Below are positions 24,504 through 33,871 of a stretch of 59,841 nt of DNA, piece by piece. Numbering within the stretch: the first letter of the stretch is position 1; each line of letters opens with the position of its first letter. The notes under the pieces were generated by a model. The model saw only the letters and a program-made list of their open reading frames with translations, was not told the DNA's origin and did no database searches. A program made the translations under genes and the position numbers. Origin of the DNA: Syntrophales bacterium (GTDB lineage Bacteria > Desulfobacterota > Syntrophia > Syntrophales > UBA5619); the NCBI GenBank assembly GCA_030654195.1, contig JAURXV010000057.1, positions 1 through 59,841 of the forward strand. Direction: 5' to 3'.

Positions 24504-25726
24504 GATGCAAGCGCCCTCTTTGCGGCCAGGAAGCCCGTGGCGATGTCGATCCCTTCCCGTGATTTCTCCTCAATCGCCTGGTGATGGGCCAGGATCGATC
24601 CCGCCGCACGGACATTTGCGAGGACGACCCGTCCCGCCGCATCGACCGGGCGAAGATCGGCGTCGGTGACGACCCCGGCGCGGTGGATCGGATGCGCCTC
24701 CGGGTCGAAGAACCGCTCACCAAACCAGTTGCCTCGTTCCCCGGGCTGGAAGACGGGAATGTCGAAAACGGGTTCTATAATCCGATCCATCTCGGCCCAG
24801 AGACCGCCGCCCATGAAGCGGCCGGTGGCGAGAATGAAGCGATCCGCGCGGTATTCGGCGACGAGCGGCGGATTGTCGATGTTGATCCCCTCGCACCGGC
24901 CATCCTTGATTATCGCGCCGGATACCGGATGCCCCATCCGAAATGTTGCCCCCTTCGCGATCAGCTCCTCCCGGAAGCGGTGGAAGATTCTTGTGCCGGG
25001 GATCGACGGCGGGAGCATCGGGATCTCGAAAACCCGGGCTCCGGTGATGGTCTCAAGCGTTTTCAGAACCGCGGCGGGGTCCCGGAGGCCGAGGATCGCG
25101 GGAAGGCCGATGAACCGCTCTCCCGCCATCTGCTGGCGGATCGACTCGCCGAGACGCTCCCGGAAGGAGGTCTCATCCATCAGGCGGGCGAGTGCGGGTG
25201 CGGTCAACCCTTCCAGGCCGTAGCGGGGGAGCGGCAGGATCACCCCCCGGCATTTCAGGTGGAGCGACACCGTATCGCCCTGAAAATCCTTGAAGCCGCG
25301 AAAGCCGACGATCAGCGTCTCGGCAGGGGTCATCGCGGCGCCGGCGGCCATCGTGATGGGGGTGAGCCAGGTGGGGCGCATCGTCCCCGCGCCGGTGGGC
25401 AGAAGGGAGTTCCCACGGCCTGGGGCGGCGAAGGGATAGGGCGGCGGGAAGAGTTCCCGGAATGCGGCGACTGCGCTTTCGATCCCCTCCCATCCCGTCC
25501 GGGCGTAGGGGTGTTCCGGGTGGGCCGCGATCCAATGGGTAATTCCCTCCGCCATCTCCGTTTCGGGCGGGATTTCCCCGAGAAGGTCGACCGTATTCCC
25601 GAAGAGGGTGAGCGCGCCCATCCCCCGGCCGACGATGAGGACCTTCGCACCCATTCCGATCGCCGTCCGGGCGGCCGTGAGCCCCGCGAGGCCGGTTCCG
25701 ATGACGATGAGGTCGAAGCGCTTCAT
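24500..25726 (-). CDS. glpB: Anaerobic glycerol-3-phosphate dehydrogenase subunit B
   Basis: 408 residues. N-terminal FAD/FMN-type dinucleotide fold (LIVIGTGLAGLTAARTA near 5-21) and a C-terminal RFMGGG and ANVRAAGSILA block typical of GlpB, the flavoprotein subunit that bridges GlpA and GlpC. Overlaps glpA by four bases upstream and glpC by four bases downstream, so all three are translationally coupled. Length agrees with the family (about 420). Confidence 0.88.
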   Translation of the reverse strand: MKRFDLIVIGTGLAGLTAARTAIGMGAKVLIVGRGMGALTLFGNTVDLLGEIPPETEMAEGITHWIAAHPEHPYARTGWEGIESAVAAFRELFPPPYPFAAPGRGNSLLPTGAGTMRPTWLTPITMAAGAAMTPAETLIVGFRGFKDFQGDTVSLHLKCRGVILPLPRYGLEGLTAPALARLMDETSFRERLGESIRQQMAGERFIGLPAILGLRDPAAVLKTLETITGARVFEIPMLPPSIPGTRIFHRFREELIAKGATFRMGHPVSGAIIKDGRCEGINIDNPPLVAEYRADRFILATGRFMGGGLWAEMDRIIEPVFDIPVFQPGERGNWFGERFFDPEAHPIHRAGVVTDADLRPVDAAGRVVLANVRAAGSILAHHQAIEEKSREGIDIATGFLAAKRALAS

Positions 25727-27294
25727 GCCTCACCCCCACCCGGCCGGCCGGGTTCTGCGGGTGTCAGGTTAAACAGCCCTTTGTAGATCGACTCGATCAG
25801 CTCCTCTTCCTTGAGGGAGGTCCCCCAGAGGACGGGGCGGATACCCTTCCAGCGCTCTTCGAGAAAAGCCTTCAGAATGAGGTTGGAGCCGCCGCGATGA
25901 TCCGCCTTGTGCCGTTCGTTGAGGAGTCCGAGAAGGCGGTAGACGCAGAAGCCCCCCTGGCAGGTCCCTTTGGCGAGGCGGGTGCGGTGGAGGATGTCCT
26001 GGAGCTCGCGCACCTTGCCCTCCCGTAGGATCGCATCCACGGCCTCCCTTGGGACGAGCTCGCAGTCGCAGAGGATCTCCCCCTTGGCTGACGGGGTCTG
26101 TCGCCTCAGACGAAGGAGGCGGTCCTTCAGGGTGTGGCCCTGGCCGGCGCCGGGGAGACGTTGAACGTGGGTCGAACAGGGGACGTGCAGCCCCATCCGT
26201 TCGCAAATGAAATCGACCGTTTTTTCCGCCATCAGCCGGTAGGTCATCAGTTTCCCGCCGGTGATCGTGACAAGCCCCGCGGGGCCGCTGCAGCTCCCGT
26301 GGTCGATCAGCGCGAAGCCGCGGCTGATCGACCGGTCATCGCCGGTCTCCTCCAATTGAAGGAGAGGGCGAACGCCGGCATAGGCCCTCGTGAAGCGCTC
26401 CCCCTTCAGGTCGGGGATCATCCTGGAGAGTTCGTCGACCAGGAAGGTGACCTCCTCGGGGGTGACCTCGTAATGCTCCGGATCCTCCGCCCGCAGGGAG
26501 GTGGTGCCGAGGATGGAGACGGTGTCGTTAGGGACGATGATGTCGCCGCTGGAGGGGGGGTGACAGCGGTTGAGGACCCGCTCGCTCAGGCGGGTGTTGG
26601 TGATCAGCATGGAGCCCTTGGAGAGGGCGAGGCCGATTTGAAGACCGGCCATCCGGAGGATATGGTTGGCCCAGGCGCCGGTTGCGTTGATCACCCAGGT
26701 CGCAGCGATGGCGAACGCCTCGGCGGTGATCCGGTCGCGGACGCGGACCCCGGCAATCCGGAGGCCGTCGCGGATCAGGTCGGTGACTTCCGTGTGGATC
26801 AGCATACGCGCCCCGCGGGATTCGGCGTCCCGGGCGTTTTCAACGACGAGCGTGAACGGGTCGATCGCCCCGTCGGGAACCTGGACGGCGCCGATGATCC
26901 TTGGGTTCAGGCGGGGCTCCATCGACAGGGCTTCCCGGGGAGAAAGAGGCAGGGTGTCGATCCCCGCCGCCCCGCACGCCCGGATGAAGTCCGCCCGGTA
27001 TTCCGGTCCGTCTTCCGGAAGGGAGACGAACAGGCCGTCCGTGGGTTCGATGCAGTGGGGGGCGATCCGCCGGAGGATGCGGTTTTCGGTGATGCACTCG
27101 CGGGCCGCGTCAGGGTCGTTGACCGCGTAGCGGCCGCCGCTGTGGAGGAGCCCCTGGTTGCGGCCGGAGGCGCCGGAGGTGAAGTCCCCCTTTTCGACAA
27201 GCAGCGAGGGGATGCCGCGCAAGGCCAGGTCGCGTGCGATGCCGGTCCCGGTCGCGCCGCCGCCGATGATCACTACTTCCGTTTGCAAGTCCAT
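25723..27294 (-). CDS. glpA: Anaerobic glycerol-3-phosphate dehydrogenase subunit A
   Basis: 523 residues from ATG 27294; a TTG at 27351 is an alternative start. FAD-binding VVIIGGGATGTGIARDLALR at the N-terminus, the DAO-type oxidoreductase body, and a C-terminal BFD-like [2Fe-2S] domain (CDCELVPREAVDAIL, then GTCQGGFCVYR). It oxidises glycerol 3-phosphate to dihydroxyacetone phosphate. A fragment of a second glpA-type BFD domain occurs at 29212-29307, evidence for a former duplicate. glpABC points to use of glycerol or phospholipid backbones under anoxia; a glycerophosphodiesterase gene lies at 35.5 kb. Confidence 0.9.
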   Translation of the reverse strand: MDLQTEVVIIGGGATGTGIARDLALRGIPSLLVEKGDFTSGASGRNQGLLHSGGRYAVNDPDAARECITENRILRRIAPHCIEPTDGLFVSLPEDGPEYRADFIRACGAAGIDTLPLSPREALSMEPRLNPRIIGAVQVPDGAIDPFTLVVENARDAESRGARMLIHTEVTDLIRDGLRIAGVRVRDRITAEAFAIAATWVINATGAWANHILRMAGLQIGLALSKGSMLITNTRLSERVLNRCHPPSSGDIIVPNDTVSILGTTSLRAEDPEHYEVTPEEVTFLVDELSRMIPDLKGERFTRAYAGVRPLLQLEETGDDRSISRGFALIDHGSCSGPAGLVTITGGKLMTYRLMAEKTVDFICERMGLHVPCSTHVQRLPGAGQGHTLKDRLLRLRRQTPSAKGEILCDCELVPREAVDAILREGKVRELQDILHRTRLAKGTCQGGFCVYRLLGLLNERHKADHRGGSNLILKAFLEERWKGIRPVLWGTSLKEEELIESIYKGLFNLTPAEPGRPGGGEA

Positions 27295-27364
27295 AATTTC
27301 CGAGGGCGGTGCATTTTGACTTGATGGATATGAAATATCGCTGATATTCAATGCTTATGGAAAA

Positions 27365-27393
27365 CTGCTAACAGGAATTATCGGGATTGTCAA
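27365..27393 (-). promoter_or_regulatory. Possible glpABC promoter
   Basis: Reverse strand TTGACA (27393-27388), 17-base spacer, TAGCAG (27370-27365). The -10 is weak but the position just upstream of glpA is right. Confidence 0.35.
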
Positions 27394-27947
27394 GCCAAAT
27401 GCGAATGGAGCCGAAGGGCAATTTTATTGCCATGAAGGTTGATCCGGAAACCGGGTTTGAATTTCCGGTCCATCATCAGCGGGGCCTTGGCGTCGAGGAC
27501 CGCGCTGCCGGCAAGCCCACCGCGGATCGCCTGATAGACGAGATCGGGATTCACTCCCGCCTTGGCGGCCATGACGAGGGCCTTGGAGACGACGGCGATG
27601 TTTGCGGCCACAACGATCTGGTTGGCCAGTTTCGCCACGTTTCCAGCCCCGATCGCCCCGCAGAGGAACACCGAAGCGCCCATCGCCTTCAAGAGGGGGT
27701 AGAACTCGTCGAAATCTGATTTGCTGCCGCCGACCATGATCGACAGCGTCCCATCGATCGCCATGGGTTCGCCGCCGCTGACTGGGGCGTCCAGCATCCG
27801 GATCTTCTTTTCGGCGAGCCTGTTGGCGACTTCGCGGCTGACGAGCGGGGCAATCGAACTCATGTCGATGAGGGTCGAACCGGGCCGAGCGGCCTCGATG
27901 ATCCCATCCTTTCCCAGGATGGCGCAAGGACTGTAAAAAAACCGCAA
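27390..27947 (-). pseudogene. Tartronate semialdehyde reductase (GarR/GlxR-like), truncated at both ends
   Basis: 185 codons cover only the middle of a beta-hydroxyacid dehydrogenase: DMSSIAP, APVSGGEPMAIDGTLSIMVG (substrate-binding signature) and GNVAKLANQIVVAANIAV with the catalytic Lys. The N-terminal GxGxxG nucleotide fold is absent, replaced by an unrelated start, and homology stops after KFKPGFRINLH, losing the C-terminal helices. It cannot make an active enzyme. Its presence fits the hydroxyacid theme of the genes that follow (tartronate semialdehyde or glycerate pathway). Confidence 0.8.
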
Positions 27948-28049
27948 GGAAGTACAGATAATTATAGGGTCTCTTCTAGCGAGTTAACATGGCATGATAT
28001 TTGTGATATGTATATTGAAAGAAAAATCATTTTCACTAAGGAGGTTCAC

Positions 28050-29210
28050 ATGAGCACGTACAGTATCGCATTGATCGGAGGGGACGGCATCGGCCCCGAA
28101 ATTCTGAGGGAAGGCAAAAAAGTGATGGATGCCGCTGCCGAAGTGACGGGAATCACCTGGAACTGGAAGGATTACCCGTACGGCGCCGAACATTGGCTGA
28201 AATACCGGAAGGGTGAGCCCACTCTCATGAGGGAAGAGGAGATGGCCGAGCTGGGCACCCATGACGCTATTTACTTCGGTTCCGTTGGTGATCCACGGGT
28301 GCCGGAGTCTGTGGGACAGGCGGGGGCTCTCCTCTGGATGCGCTTCTACTTCGACCAATACATCAACCTGCGGCCGGCCAAACTCCTGCGCGGTGTCGAG
28401 TCGCCGCTGAAAGGGAAGAAGCCCCACGACATCAACATCTATATGATCCGCGAGAACAGCGAGGACTTCTACATCGGCCTCGGGGCTCGCTTCACCGGGA
28501 ATAAGAGCAGCGAGACTATGGAGTTGAAGCGGAAGCTCTACAAGGCTCGCTTCAAGGTGGATGTTGACGTGGAGCCGGCGGGTGATTTTGCATACCAGAT
28601 CGGGGTCGTGACGGAGAAGGCTTCCGAGCGGGTCCTCCGCTACGGCTTCGAGTTGGCTAAAAAGAAGAAGATGACCCGCGTTACGGTCGTTCACAAGGCC
28701 AACGTGCTGACGAAGGTCTATGGGCTGTGGATCGAGAAAGCCGAGCAAGTGGGCAAGGACTATCCCGGCATCGCACTGGATTTCGCCATCGCCGATGCGA
28801 CCACCATGTGGCTCGTCCGGCGGCCTGAGCATTTCCAGGTCATTGTGGCGCCGAACCTGTTCGGCGACATCCTTTCCGACCTCGCCGCGGCGACCGTGGG
28901 CGGTTTGGGATTCGCACCGGGCGGCAACATCAACCCGGACCGGAAGGCGGGGGTCTCGATGTTCGAACCGATCTCCGGTTCGGCCCCGAAGTACAAGGGC
29001 CTCAACAAGGCCAACCCGATCGCCCAGATCCTTGCCGGGAAGCTCATGCTGGAGCATCTGGGCGAAGACCGCGCGGCCGAGCTGGTTGAACAGGCGACCG
29101 AGGACGTCCTGGAGGCCGGAAAGGTCCGCACCTTTGACATTGGCGGCAAGTCGACGTGCAGCGACATGGGCGACGCCATCGCAGAGCGTTTGCTCCAGCT
29201 TAAGCCATAA
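28050..29210 (+). CDS. Tartrate dehydrogenase / isopropylmalate-dehydrogenase-type oxidoreductase
   Basis: 386 residues from ATG 28050, behind a textbook TAAGGAGG; an upstream in-frame start at 28008 is rejected. Opens with YSIALIGGDGIGPEI, includes MIRENSEDFYIG and, near the C-terminus, ANPIAQILAGKLMLEHLG, the beta-decarboxylating dehydrogenase family (isocitrate, isopropylmalate, tartrate). The neighbours (TctBAC, enolase-superfamily enzyme, fumarase-type dehydratase) favour tartrate or malate-like substrates, an inference. Metal-binding Asp residues are present in the NLFGDILSDL segment. Confidence 0.82.
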   Translation: MSTYSIALIGGDGIGPEILREGKKVMDAAAEVTGITWNWKDYPYGAEHWLKYRKGEPTLMREEEMAELGTHDAIYFGSVGDPRVPESVGQAGALLWMRFYFDQYINLRPAKLLRGVESPLKGKKPHDINIYMIRENSEDFYIGLGARFTGNKSSETMELKRKLYKARFKVDVDVEPAGDFAYQIGVVTEKASERVLRYGFELAKKKKMTRVTVVHKANVLTKVYGLWIEKAEQVGKDYPGIALDFAIADATTMWLVRRPEHFQVIVAPNLFGDILSDLAAATVGGLGFAPGGNINPDRKAGVSMFEPISGSAPKYKGLNKANPIAQILAGKLMLEHLGEDRAAELVEQATEDVLEAGKVRTFDIGGKSTCSDMGDAIAERLLQLKP

Positions 29211-29211
29211 G

Positions 29212-29307
29212 CGGAGGATCGCATCCACGGCTTCCCGGGGGTCGAGTTCGCAGTTGCACAAAAGCTCCCCCCGGGCGGCCGGGATTCGATGCCGAAGCCG
29301 GAGAGGC
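29212..29307 (-). pseudogene. Fragment of a GlpA-type BFD [2Fe-2S] domain
   Basis: The reverse frame reads PAARGELLCNCELDPREAVD then AILR, nearly the same as residues in the C-terminal domain of the glpA gene here (LCDCELVPREAVDAILR). Nothing else of glpA is present. It starts two bases after the tartrate-dehydrogenase-type gene. Probably the leftover of a second glpA-like gene after rearrangement. Confidence 0.6.
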
Positions 29308-29369
29308 GAATTTCATTGATTCTGGCAATTGGCATTATCCTTGCCTTTCCCTTGTATTGATGCTACAGG

Positions 29370-29382
29370 ACCGACGGTCGGT
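29370..29382. promoter_or_regulatory. Possible TetR-type operator
   Basis: Perfect palindrome ACCGAC-G-GTCGGT, about 115 bases before the tct genes. The motif is of the kind bound by TetR-family repressors (for example of fatty-acid genes); no such regulator gene is in the window. The rest of the gap 29308-29495 shows nothing. Confidence 0.35.
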
Positions 29383-29495
29383 TTTGCCCATCCTGGCAAG
29401 ATTAGGGAGATAGTTGTCGATCTGCCGCAGCAATAGCGGATTTAATCTCAGGAGGCACCGTCCTTCTGAAAAACTCAGCGCACCAGGAGGTGGTT

Positions 29496-29960
29496 GTGAA
29501 GACACAAAGAGTCGCCGATATCGTCGTGGGGTGCGGCATCGCCCTGTTCGGCATCCTTATCATCTACGCATCGACATTGATCACCAGTGGCACCCCTCAT
29601 AAACTGCCGCCCCAAACCTTCCCGATGGTCGTCGGCATTCTGCTCCTGTTATGCGGAAGCGGACTTGCCCTGAAGTCCTGGACGATACGGGGAGTGGATT
29701 TCGCAATCCCTTGGCCGGACGGAGAAGGGGTCCGGACGCTTTTTGTCGTCATTGCGAGTATCGCGTGTTATATTATCTTGCTAAACAGGCTCGGTCTGCC
29801 GATCGCCTCATTTCTCTACATCACCTTTTCGATCTGGTACCTGAAGCGGTCGAAATGGCTGCTGGCGATCGTGATCAGCCTGATCACCGCGGCGATCTCT
29901 TATTTTCTGTTCATCCGTCTGCTGGCGCTTTCGTTCCCGGCGGGTCCCTTCCTCGAATAG
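29496..29960 (+). CDS. tctB: Tripartite tricarboxylate transporter small membrane subunit (TctB)
   Basis: 154 residues with four predicted membrane spans, the TctB layout. GTG 29496 is chosen because AGGAGG is 5 bases upstream. First gene of a tctBAC cluster (the more usual order is tctCBA). With TctA it forms the secondary transporter that imports carboxylates delivered by TctC. The FPMVVGILLLLCG segment in the second span is typical. Confidence 0.85.
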   Translation: MKTQRVADIVVGCGIALFGILIIYASTLITSGTPHKLPPQTFPMVVGILLLLCGSGLALKSWTIRGVDFAIPWPDGEGVRTLFVVIASIACYIILLNRLGLPIASFLYITFSIWYLKRSKWLLAIVISLITAAISYFLFIRLLALSFPAGPFLE

Positions 29961-29969
29961 GTGCACGAT

Positions 29970-31481
29970 ATGGGGTTTTCCTTTGATTATCTCTTCCAGG
30001 GATTTTCCATCGCCCTGACCTGGCAGAATCTCTTCTGGGCTGCGGTGGGCTGTTTCATCGGGACGCTGGTCGGTGTCCTTCCCGGCATCGGACCCGTCTC
30101 CGGGATCGCCATCCTGCTCCCCTTAACGGCGGTGCTGCCCCCAACTTCGGCCATCATCATGATGGCGTCGATCTACTATGGCGCCATGTACGGAGGTTCA
30201 ACGACGGCGATCGTCGTCAACATCCCCGGGGAGGCCTCCTCCGTCCCGACCGCGATTGAAGGCTACGAACTGGCCAAGCAAGGCAGGGCGGGCCCGGCCC
30301 TGGCCATCGCGGCCATTGCCTCCTTTGTCGCGGGGACGCTCAGCGTGATCGCGCTGACCTTTTTCGCCCCGACGCTGGCCCAGTTTGCCGTGGTCTTCGG
30401 CCCACCGGAGTATTTCGCGCTGATGTTCATGGGACTGAGTCTGGTGATCAGCCTCTCGGGACGCGCCCTGCTGAAGGGGATCATCTCCATGGCCCTGGGG
30501 CTCACGGCCGGCCTGATCGGTCAGGACCCACTCACCGGGGCGGAACGGCTGACCTTCGGATCCGTCACGCTGACGGTCGGCGTCGATTTCATCGCCATCA
30601 TCGTGGGCCTGTTTGCCATCAGCGAGGTGATGATCAATGTGGAGCAGCGACTCACCTCTATCAGCAAAATGGAGGTCAAGAGCTGGATGCCGACCTGGAC
30701 CGATATTAAGCAGTGCACGGGGGCAATGCTTCGCTCCTCTACGGTCGGGTTCCTGCTGGGGCTCCTCCCCGGATGCGCCCCGTCGGTCACCTCCTTTGTG
30801 GCCTACGATGTCGAGAAAAGGTTCTCCAAACATCCCGAACTGTTCAGCCACGGGGCGATGGACGGGCTCGCCGCTACGGAGGCGTCGAACAACGCGACCT
30901 CCACCGCCGGGTTCGTGCCGCTCTTCTCCTTCGGGCTTCCCACGGCGCCGTCGATGGCGGTCCTTCTCGGAGGGCTGATGATGTACGGCCTCCAGCCCGG
31001 ACCGATGCTCTTTGTCACGAATCCGGATTTCGTCTGGGCCGTCATCGCCAGCATGTATATCGGCAACGTCATGCTCCTGGTCCTCAATCTGCCGCTGATC
31101 GGGTTGTGGGTCCGGATCGTCCGCATCCCGTTCTACATCCTGGGGCCGCTGATCGTCTTTTGCGCCCTCGTCGGAACCTACAGCGTCCGGTTCCAGACCT
31201 TCGACATCTGGATTATGCTCCTTTTCGGGGTGATCGGATACTTCATGCGGAAACTTGGCTTCCCCATCGCCCCGATGGTCCTGGCGAGCGTCCTGGCGCA
31301 GATGCTGGAGACGTCCCTCGGGCAGTCGCTGCTCATCTCGTGGGGGTCGCCGTGGATCTTCTTCACCCGTCCCATCTCCGCGGTCTTCATGGCGCTGGCC
31401 TTCCTGTCCATCGGACGGGGGGTCTGGGCTCAGATCAAAGCCAAAGCCCCCGAGGTGGTCACGGACGACGCGGAATATTGA
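29970..31481 (+). CDS. tctA: Tripartite tricarboxylate transporter large membrane subunit (TctA)
   Basis: 503 residues, about 11-12 membrane spans. Signature segments GVLPGIGPVSGIAILLPLT near the N-terminus, YYGAMYGGSTTAIVVNIPGE, and a second LLPGCAPSVTSFVAYDVEK, the repeated Gly/Pro-rich motifs of TctA. Start between GTG 29961 and ATG 29970; neither has a strong ribosome site, so coupling to tctB (stop at 29960) is likely. It forms the conduction pathway with TctB. Confidence 0.9.
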   Translation: MGFSFDYLFQGFSIALTWQNLFWAAVGCFIGTLVGVLPGIGPVSGIAILLPLTAVLPPTSAIIMMASIYYGAMYGGSTTAIVVNIPGEASSVPTAIEGYELAKQGRAGPALAIAAIASFVAGTLSVIALTFFAPTLAQFAVVFGPPEYFALMFMGLSLVISLSGRALLKGIISMALGLTAGLIGQDPLTGAERLTFGSVTLTVGVDFIAIIVGLFAISEVMINVEQRLTSISKMEVKSWMPTWTDIKQCTGAMLRSSTVGFLLGLLPGCAPSVTSFVAYDVEKRFSKHPELFSHGAMDGLAATEASNNATSTAGFVPLFSFGLPTAPSMAVLLGGLMMYGLQPGPMLFVTNPDFVWAVIASMYIGNVMLLVLNLPLIGLWVRIVRIPFYILGPLIVFCALVGTYSVRFQTFDIWIMLLFGVIGYFMRKLGFPIAPMVLASVLAQMLETSLGQSLLISWGSPWIFFTRPISAVFMALAFLSIGRGVWAQIKAKAPEVVTDDAEY

Positions 31482-31648
31482 TCCGGATTGGAACGGGAGG
31501 ATTTTATAAGGGCAGGACAGGCTTTTTGAGAGTATACCGCACAGCGGTTGAGGAGTCACATCCGATCCGCAAGGTGGGTGGATTTACAGGCGGATATCTG
31601 TGGAATGCAGGACATCAAAATCAAATTAACCATTATAGGAGGGAAGCC

Positions 31649-32620
31649 ATGAAAAAGATTGCCATCGGTTTTATTGTTCTTTGCGCCGTCGTGTCTCTGG
31701 TTTTGGTCACTTCGGCCACTGCGGCGGACAAGTTCCCGAGCAAACGGATCACCTACAAAATCTGCTTCAATCCTGGTGGAGAGTCGGACATCACCGCCCG
31801 GTTCCAGGAGGCGGCCCTGAAGAAGGCCCTCGGCGTGGATGTCGCCATCACCTACCAGGTCGGCGGCGGCGGGGCGCTCTGCTGGGCGGAACTGACCCGG
31901 ACCAAGCCCGACGGTTACACGATCGCCGGTCACAACCTACCCCATACAGTCGTCCAGCCGATGGAGATGGGCAGTGCTGGGTACAAGACACTTGATCTCA
32001 AGCAAATCTATTTTTTTGAGAGCACGCCGGATGTCCTTTTCGTCCGTAAAGACAGCCCCTACAAGACCCTGAAGGACTTCGTCGAGGCCGCCCAAAAGCA
32101 GCCCGCCGGCGTCTTCACGTGCGGGGGCAGCGCCAGTTCTTCGGCGAACGATCTGGGGACCAGCATGCTCAACAAGGCCGCGGGCATCAAGCTGACCTAC
32201 ATCCCCTTCGGTGGGACTGGTTCGGCGATCCCCGCCCTTCTGGGCGGCCATGTCACTGCGCTGATGAGCTATTCCACAATGGCGGTACAGCAAAAGGAAC
32301 AGTTCCGCGCCCTGGCCATCGCGTCAGAGAAACGGATGGAGATTCTCCCCGATTTGCCGACCTTTAGGGAACAGGGATACGATGTCGTGGAAGGGGCCTA
32401 TCGGGGTGTCGCCGCCCCTCCGGGAACGCCGGATGAGATCGTCAAGATCCTCGCCGATGCCTTCGAAAAGGTGATGAAGGACCCGGAGGTCAGGAAGAAG
32501 ATGGATGCCAACGCCTTCAAGACGGAGTTCATGGGCCCTGAGGAATCCCTGGCCCTGGTGAAGAAGAAGATGGTCGAATACGAGGCCATCATGAAGGAAC
32601 TCGGAAGGATCAAGAAATAG
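31649..32620 (+). CDS. tctC: Tripartite tricarboxylate transporter substrate-binding protein (TctC)
   Basis: 323 residues from ATG 31649, with AGGAGGG upstream and a clear signal peptide (KKIAIGFIVLCAVVSLVLV, cleavage near ATAADK). The mature part has the TctC/Bug fold pattern: ITYKICFNPGGESDITARF (usually W-P..GG..D..AR), TCGGSASSSAND and GVAAPPGTPDEIV. It binds the carboxylate in the periplasm. The ligand is unknown; a hydroxydicarboxylate is plausible from the catabolic genes that follow. Confidence 0.9.
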   Translation: MKKIAIGFIVLCAVVSLVLVTSATAADKFPSKRITYKICFNPGGESDITARFQEAALKKALGVDVAITYQVGGGGALCWAELTRTKPDGYTIAGHNLPHTVVQPMEMGSAGYKTLDLKQIYFFESTPDVLFVRKDSPYKTLKDFVEAAQKQPAGVFTCGGSASSSANDLGTSMLNKAAGIKLTYIPFGGTGSAIPALLGGHVTALMSYSTMAVQQKEQFRALAIASEKRMEILPDLPTFREQGYDVVEGAYRGVAAPPGTPDEIVKILADAFEKVMKDPEVRKKMDANAFKTEFMGPEESLALVKKKMVEYEAIMKELGRIKK

Positions 32621-32678
32621 CGAGAGTACATTCAAATATTTTAAATTATTCACTGTTTGTTGTGAAGGGCTTTACGAT

Positions 32679-32709
32679 CGGCTCCCCGTCCATTGCGGAC
32701 GGGGAGCCG
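32679..32709 (+). terminator. Strong hairpin between tctC and the enolase-superfamily gene
   Basis: Perfect 13-base stem (32679-32691 with 32697-32709) and a 5-base loop. No U run follows, so it may reduce rather than end transcription. It also argues against a start at 32662 for the next gene. Confidence 0.6.
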
Positions 32710-32736
32710 AAAATATTCATCGGAGAAAAGATCATC

Positions 32737-33840
32737 ATGCGTATTACCGAAGTCAGGACCGAACTGTTGCGCTTGCCGCTGCCGCGCCCTATGCAGGCGG
32801 CCTCCTCCAGCGGCAAGAAGGGCGGCCCTGTCAGCAAAATCAACATGCCGGTTGTCTTCATCACCACCGAAGACGGGACGACAGGGGTCGGCTACTCCTG
32901 GAGCCTACTGGGGGGTGACACGGCCACCCGCTGTATCCTTCAGGACGATTTTGCGCCGCTGCTGATCGACGAGGACGCACTCGACCATGAACGCCTGTGG
33001 CACAAGCTTTACAGACGCATGCAGACGGGGGGCCGACGCGGCCTGGTCACCCAGGCCCAGGCGGCGGTGGACCTGGCCATGTGGGACATCAAGGGGAAAA
33101 TTGCCGGGTTGCCGGTCTACAAGCTCCTCGGCGGCCGCCGGGAAAGCGCGCCGGTCTACTACTCCGACGGCGGATGGCTCTACATGAGCGTTTCCGAGAT
33201 GGTGGCGGCATTCGAGGAATACCTGGCTCAGGGGATGTTCGGCGTCAAGATGAAGATCGGTCATCCAGATTACCGGACCGACATCCAGCGGGTCCGGGAG
33301 GTCCGGAAGGCGCTGGGCGACAAGGCCTGGATCGCCGTCGACGCGAACCAGAAATGGGACTTCCCGACGGCCGTGCGGGTGGGCCGCGAGCTTGAACAGC
33401 TCGGGATCGCGTGGTTCGAGGAGCCGCTGTTGTGCGAGGATATCCCCGGTCACGCCAGGCTCGCGGCGGAATTGGACATCCCGATCGCGATGGGAGAAAC
33501 GCTGGGGTCGCGTTTTGAATTCGCCGCCTACCTGCGGGCCGATGCGGCGGATATCCTGCAGCCGGACATCATCCGGGTCGGCGGCATCACCGAAATGGTC
33601 AAGGTGGTGACGATGGCCGATGTCGCCAATCTGCCGGTGGAGCCGCACCACATGATGGAAAGCACGATCCATGTCGCCTGCGGCGTGATGGAATCCGGCG
33701 CCATTGAATACATGCCCTGGGTGGCGGGCGCCTTTGCAGAACCCGCGGAGATAAAAAACGGCCATATGATTCCGCCGCAGAAACCGGGGTTGGGGCTGGA
33801 GATTCCCGAGGAAATTATTCGGCGGTTCCGTGTGGGGTGA
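32737..33840 (+). CDS. Enolase-superfamily (mandelate racemase/muconate lactonizing) enzyme
   Basis: 367 residues from ATG 32737. N-terminal capping domain, then the barrel: FGVKMKIG (KxK acid/base pair), metal ligands in AVDANQKWD, FEEPL and MGETLGS, and the catalytic His region VEPHHMMEST. The KxK plus late His pattern is that of the mandelate racemase subgroup, which racemises or dehydrates sugar acids and hydroxyacids (tartrate, galactarate, gluconate). Context suggests tartrate or a related diacid; the exact substrate is not predictable. Confidence 0.85.
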   Translation: MRITEVRTELLRLPLPRPMQAASSSGKKGGPVSKINMPVVFITTEDGTTGVGYSWSLLGGDTATRCILQDDFAPLLIDEDALDHERLWHKLYRRMQTGGRRGLVTQAQAAVDLAMWDIKGKIAGLPVYKLLGGRRESAPVYYSDGGWLYMSVSEMVAAFEEYLAQGMFGVKMKIGHPDYRTDIQRVREVRKALGDKAWIAVDANQKWDFPTAVRVGRELEQLGIAWFEEPLLCEDIPGHARLAAELDIPIAMGETLGSRFEFAAYLRADAADILQPDIIRVGGITEMVKVVTMADVANLPVEPHHMMESTIHVACGVMESGAIEYMPWVAGAFAEPAEIKNGHMIPPQKPGLGLEIPEEIIRRFRVG

Positions 33841-33871
33841 CCGCCGGCCGTCTAAGCAAAATAATGGAGAG

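Noticed and set aside
27984-29261. 425-codon reverse frame opposite the tartrate-dehydrogenase-type gene
   Set aside because: Antisense shadow of a gene with clear family motifs; only its first 20 codons are meaningful, as the GlpA BFD fragment noted separately.
30198-31559. 453-codon reverse frame opposite tctA
   Set aside because: Composition is His/Asp/Arg-rich as expected from the complement of a high-GC membrane protein gene; no motifs.
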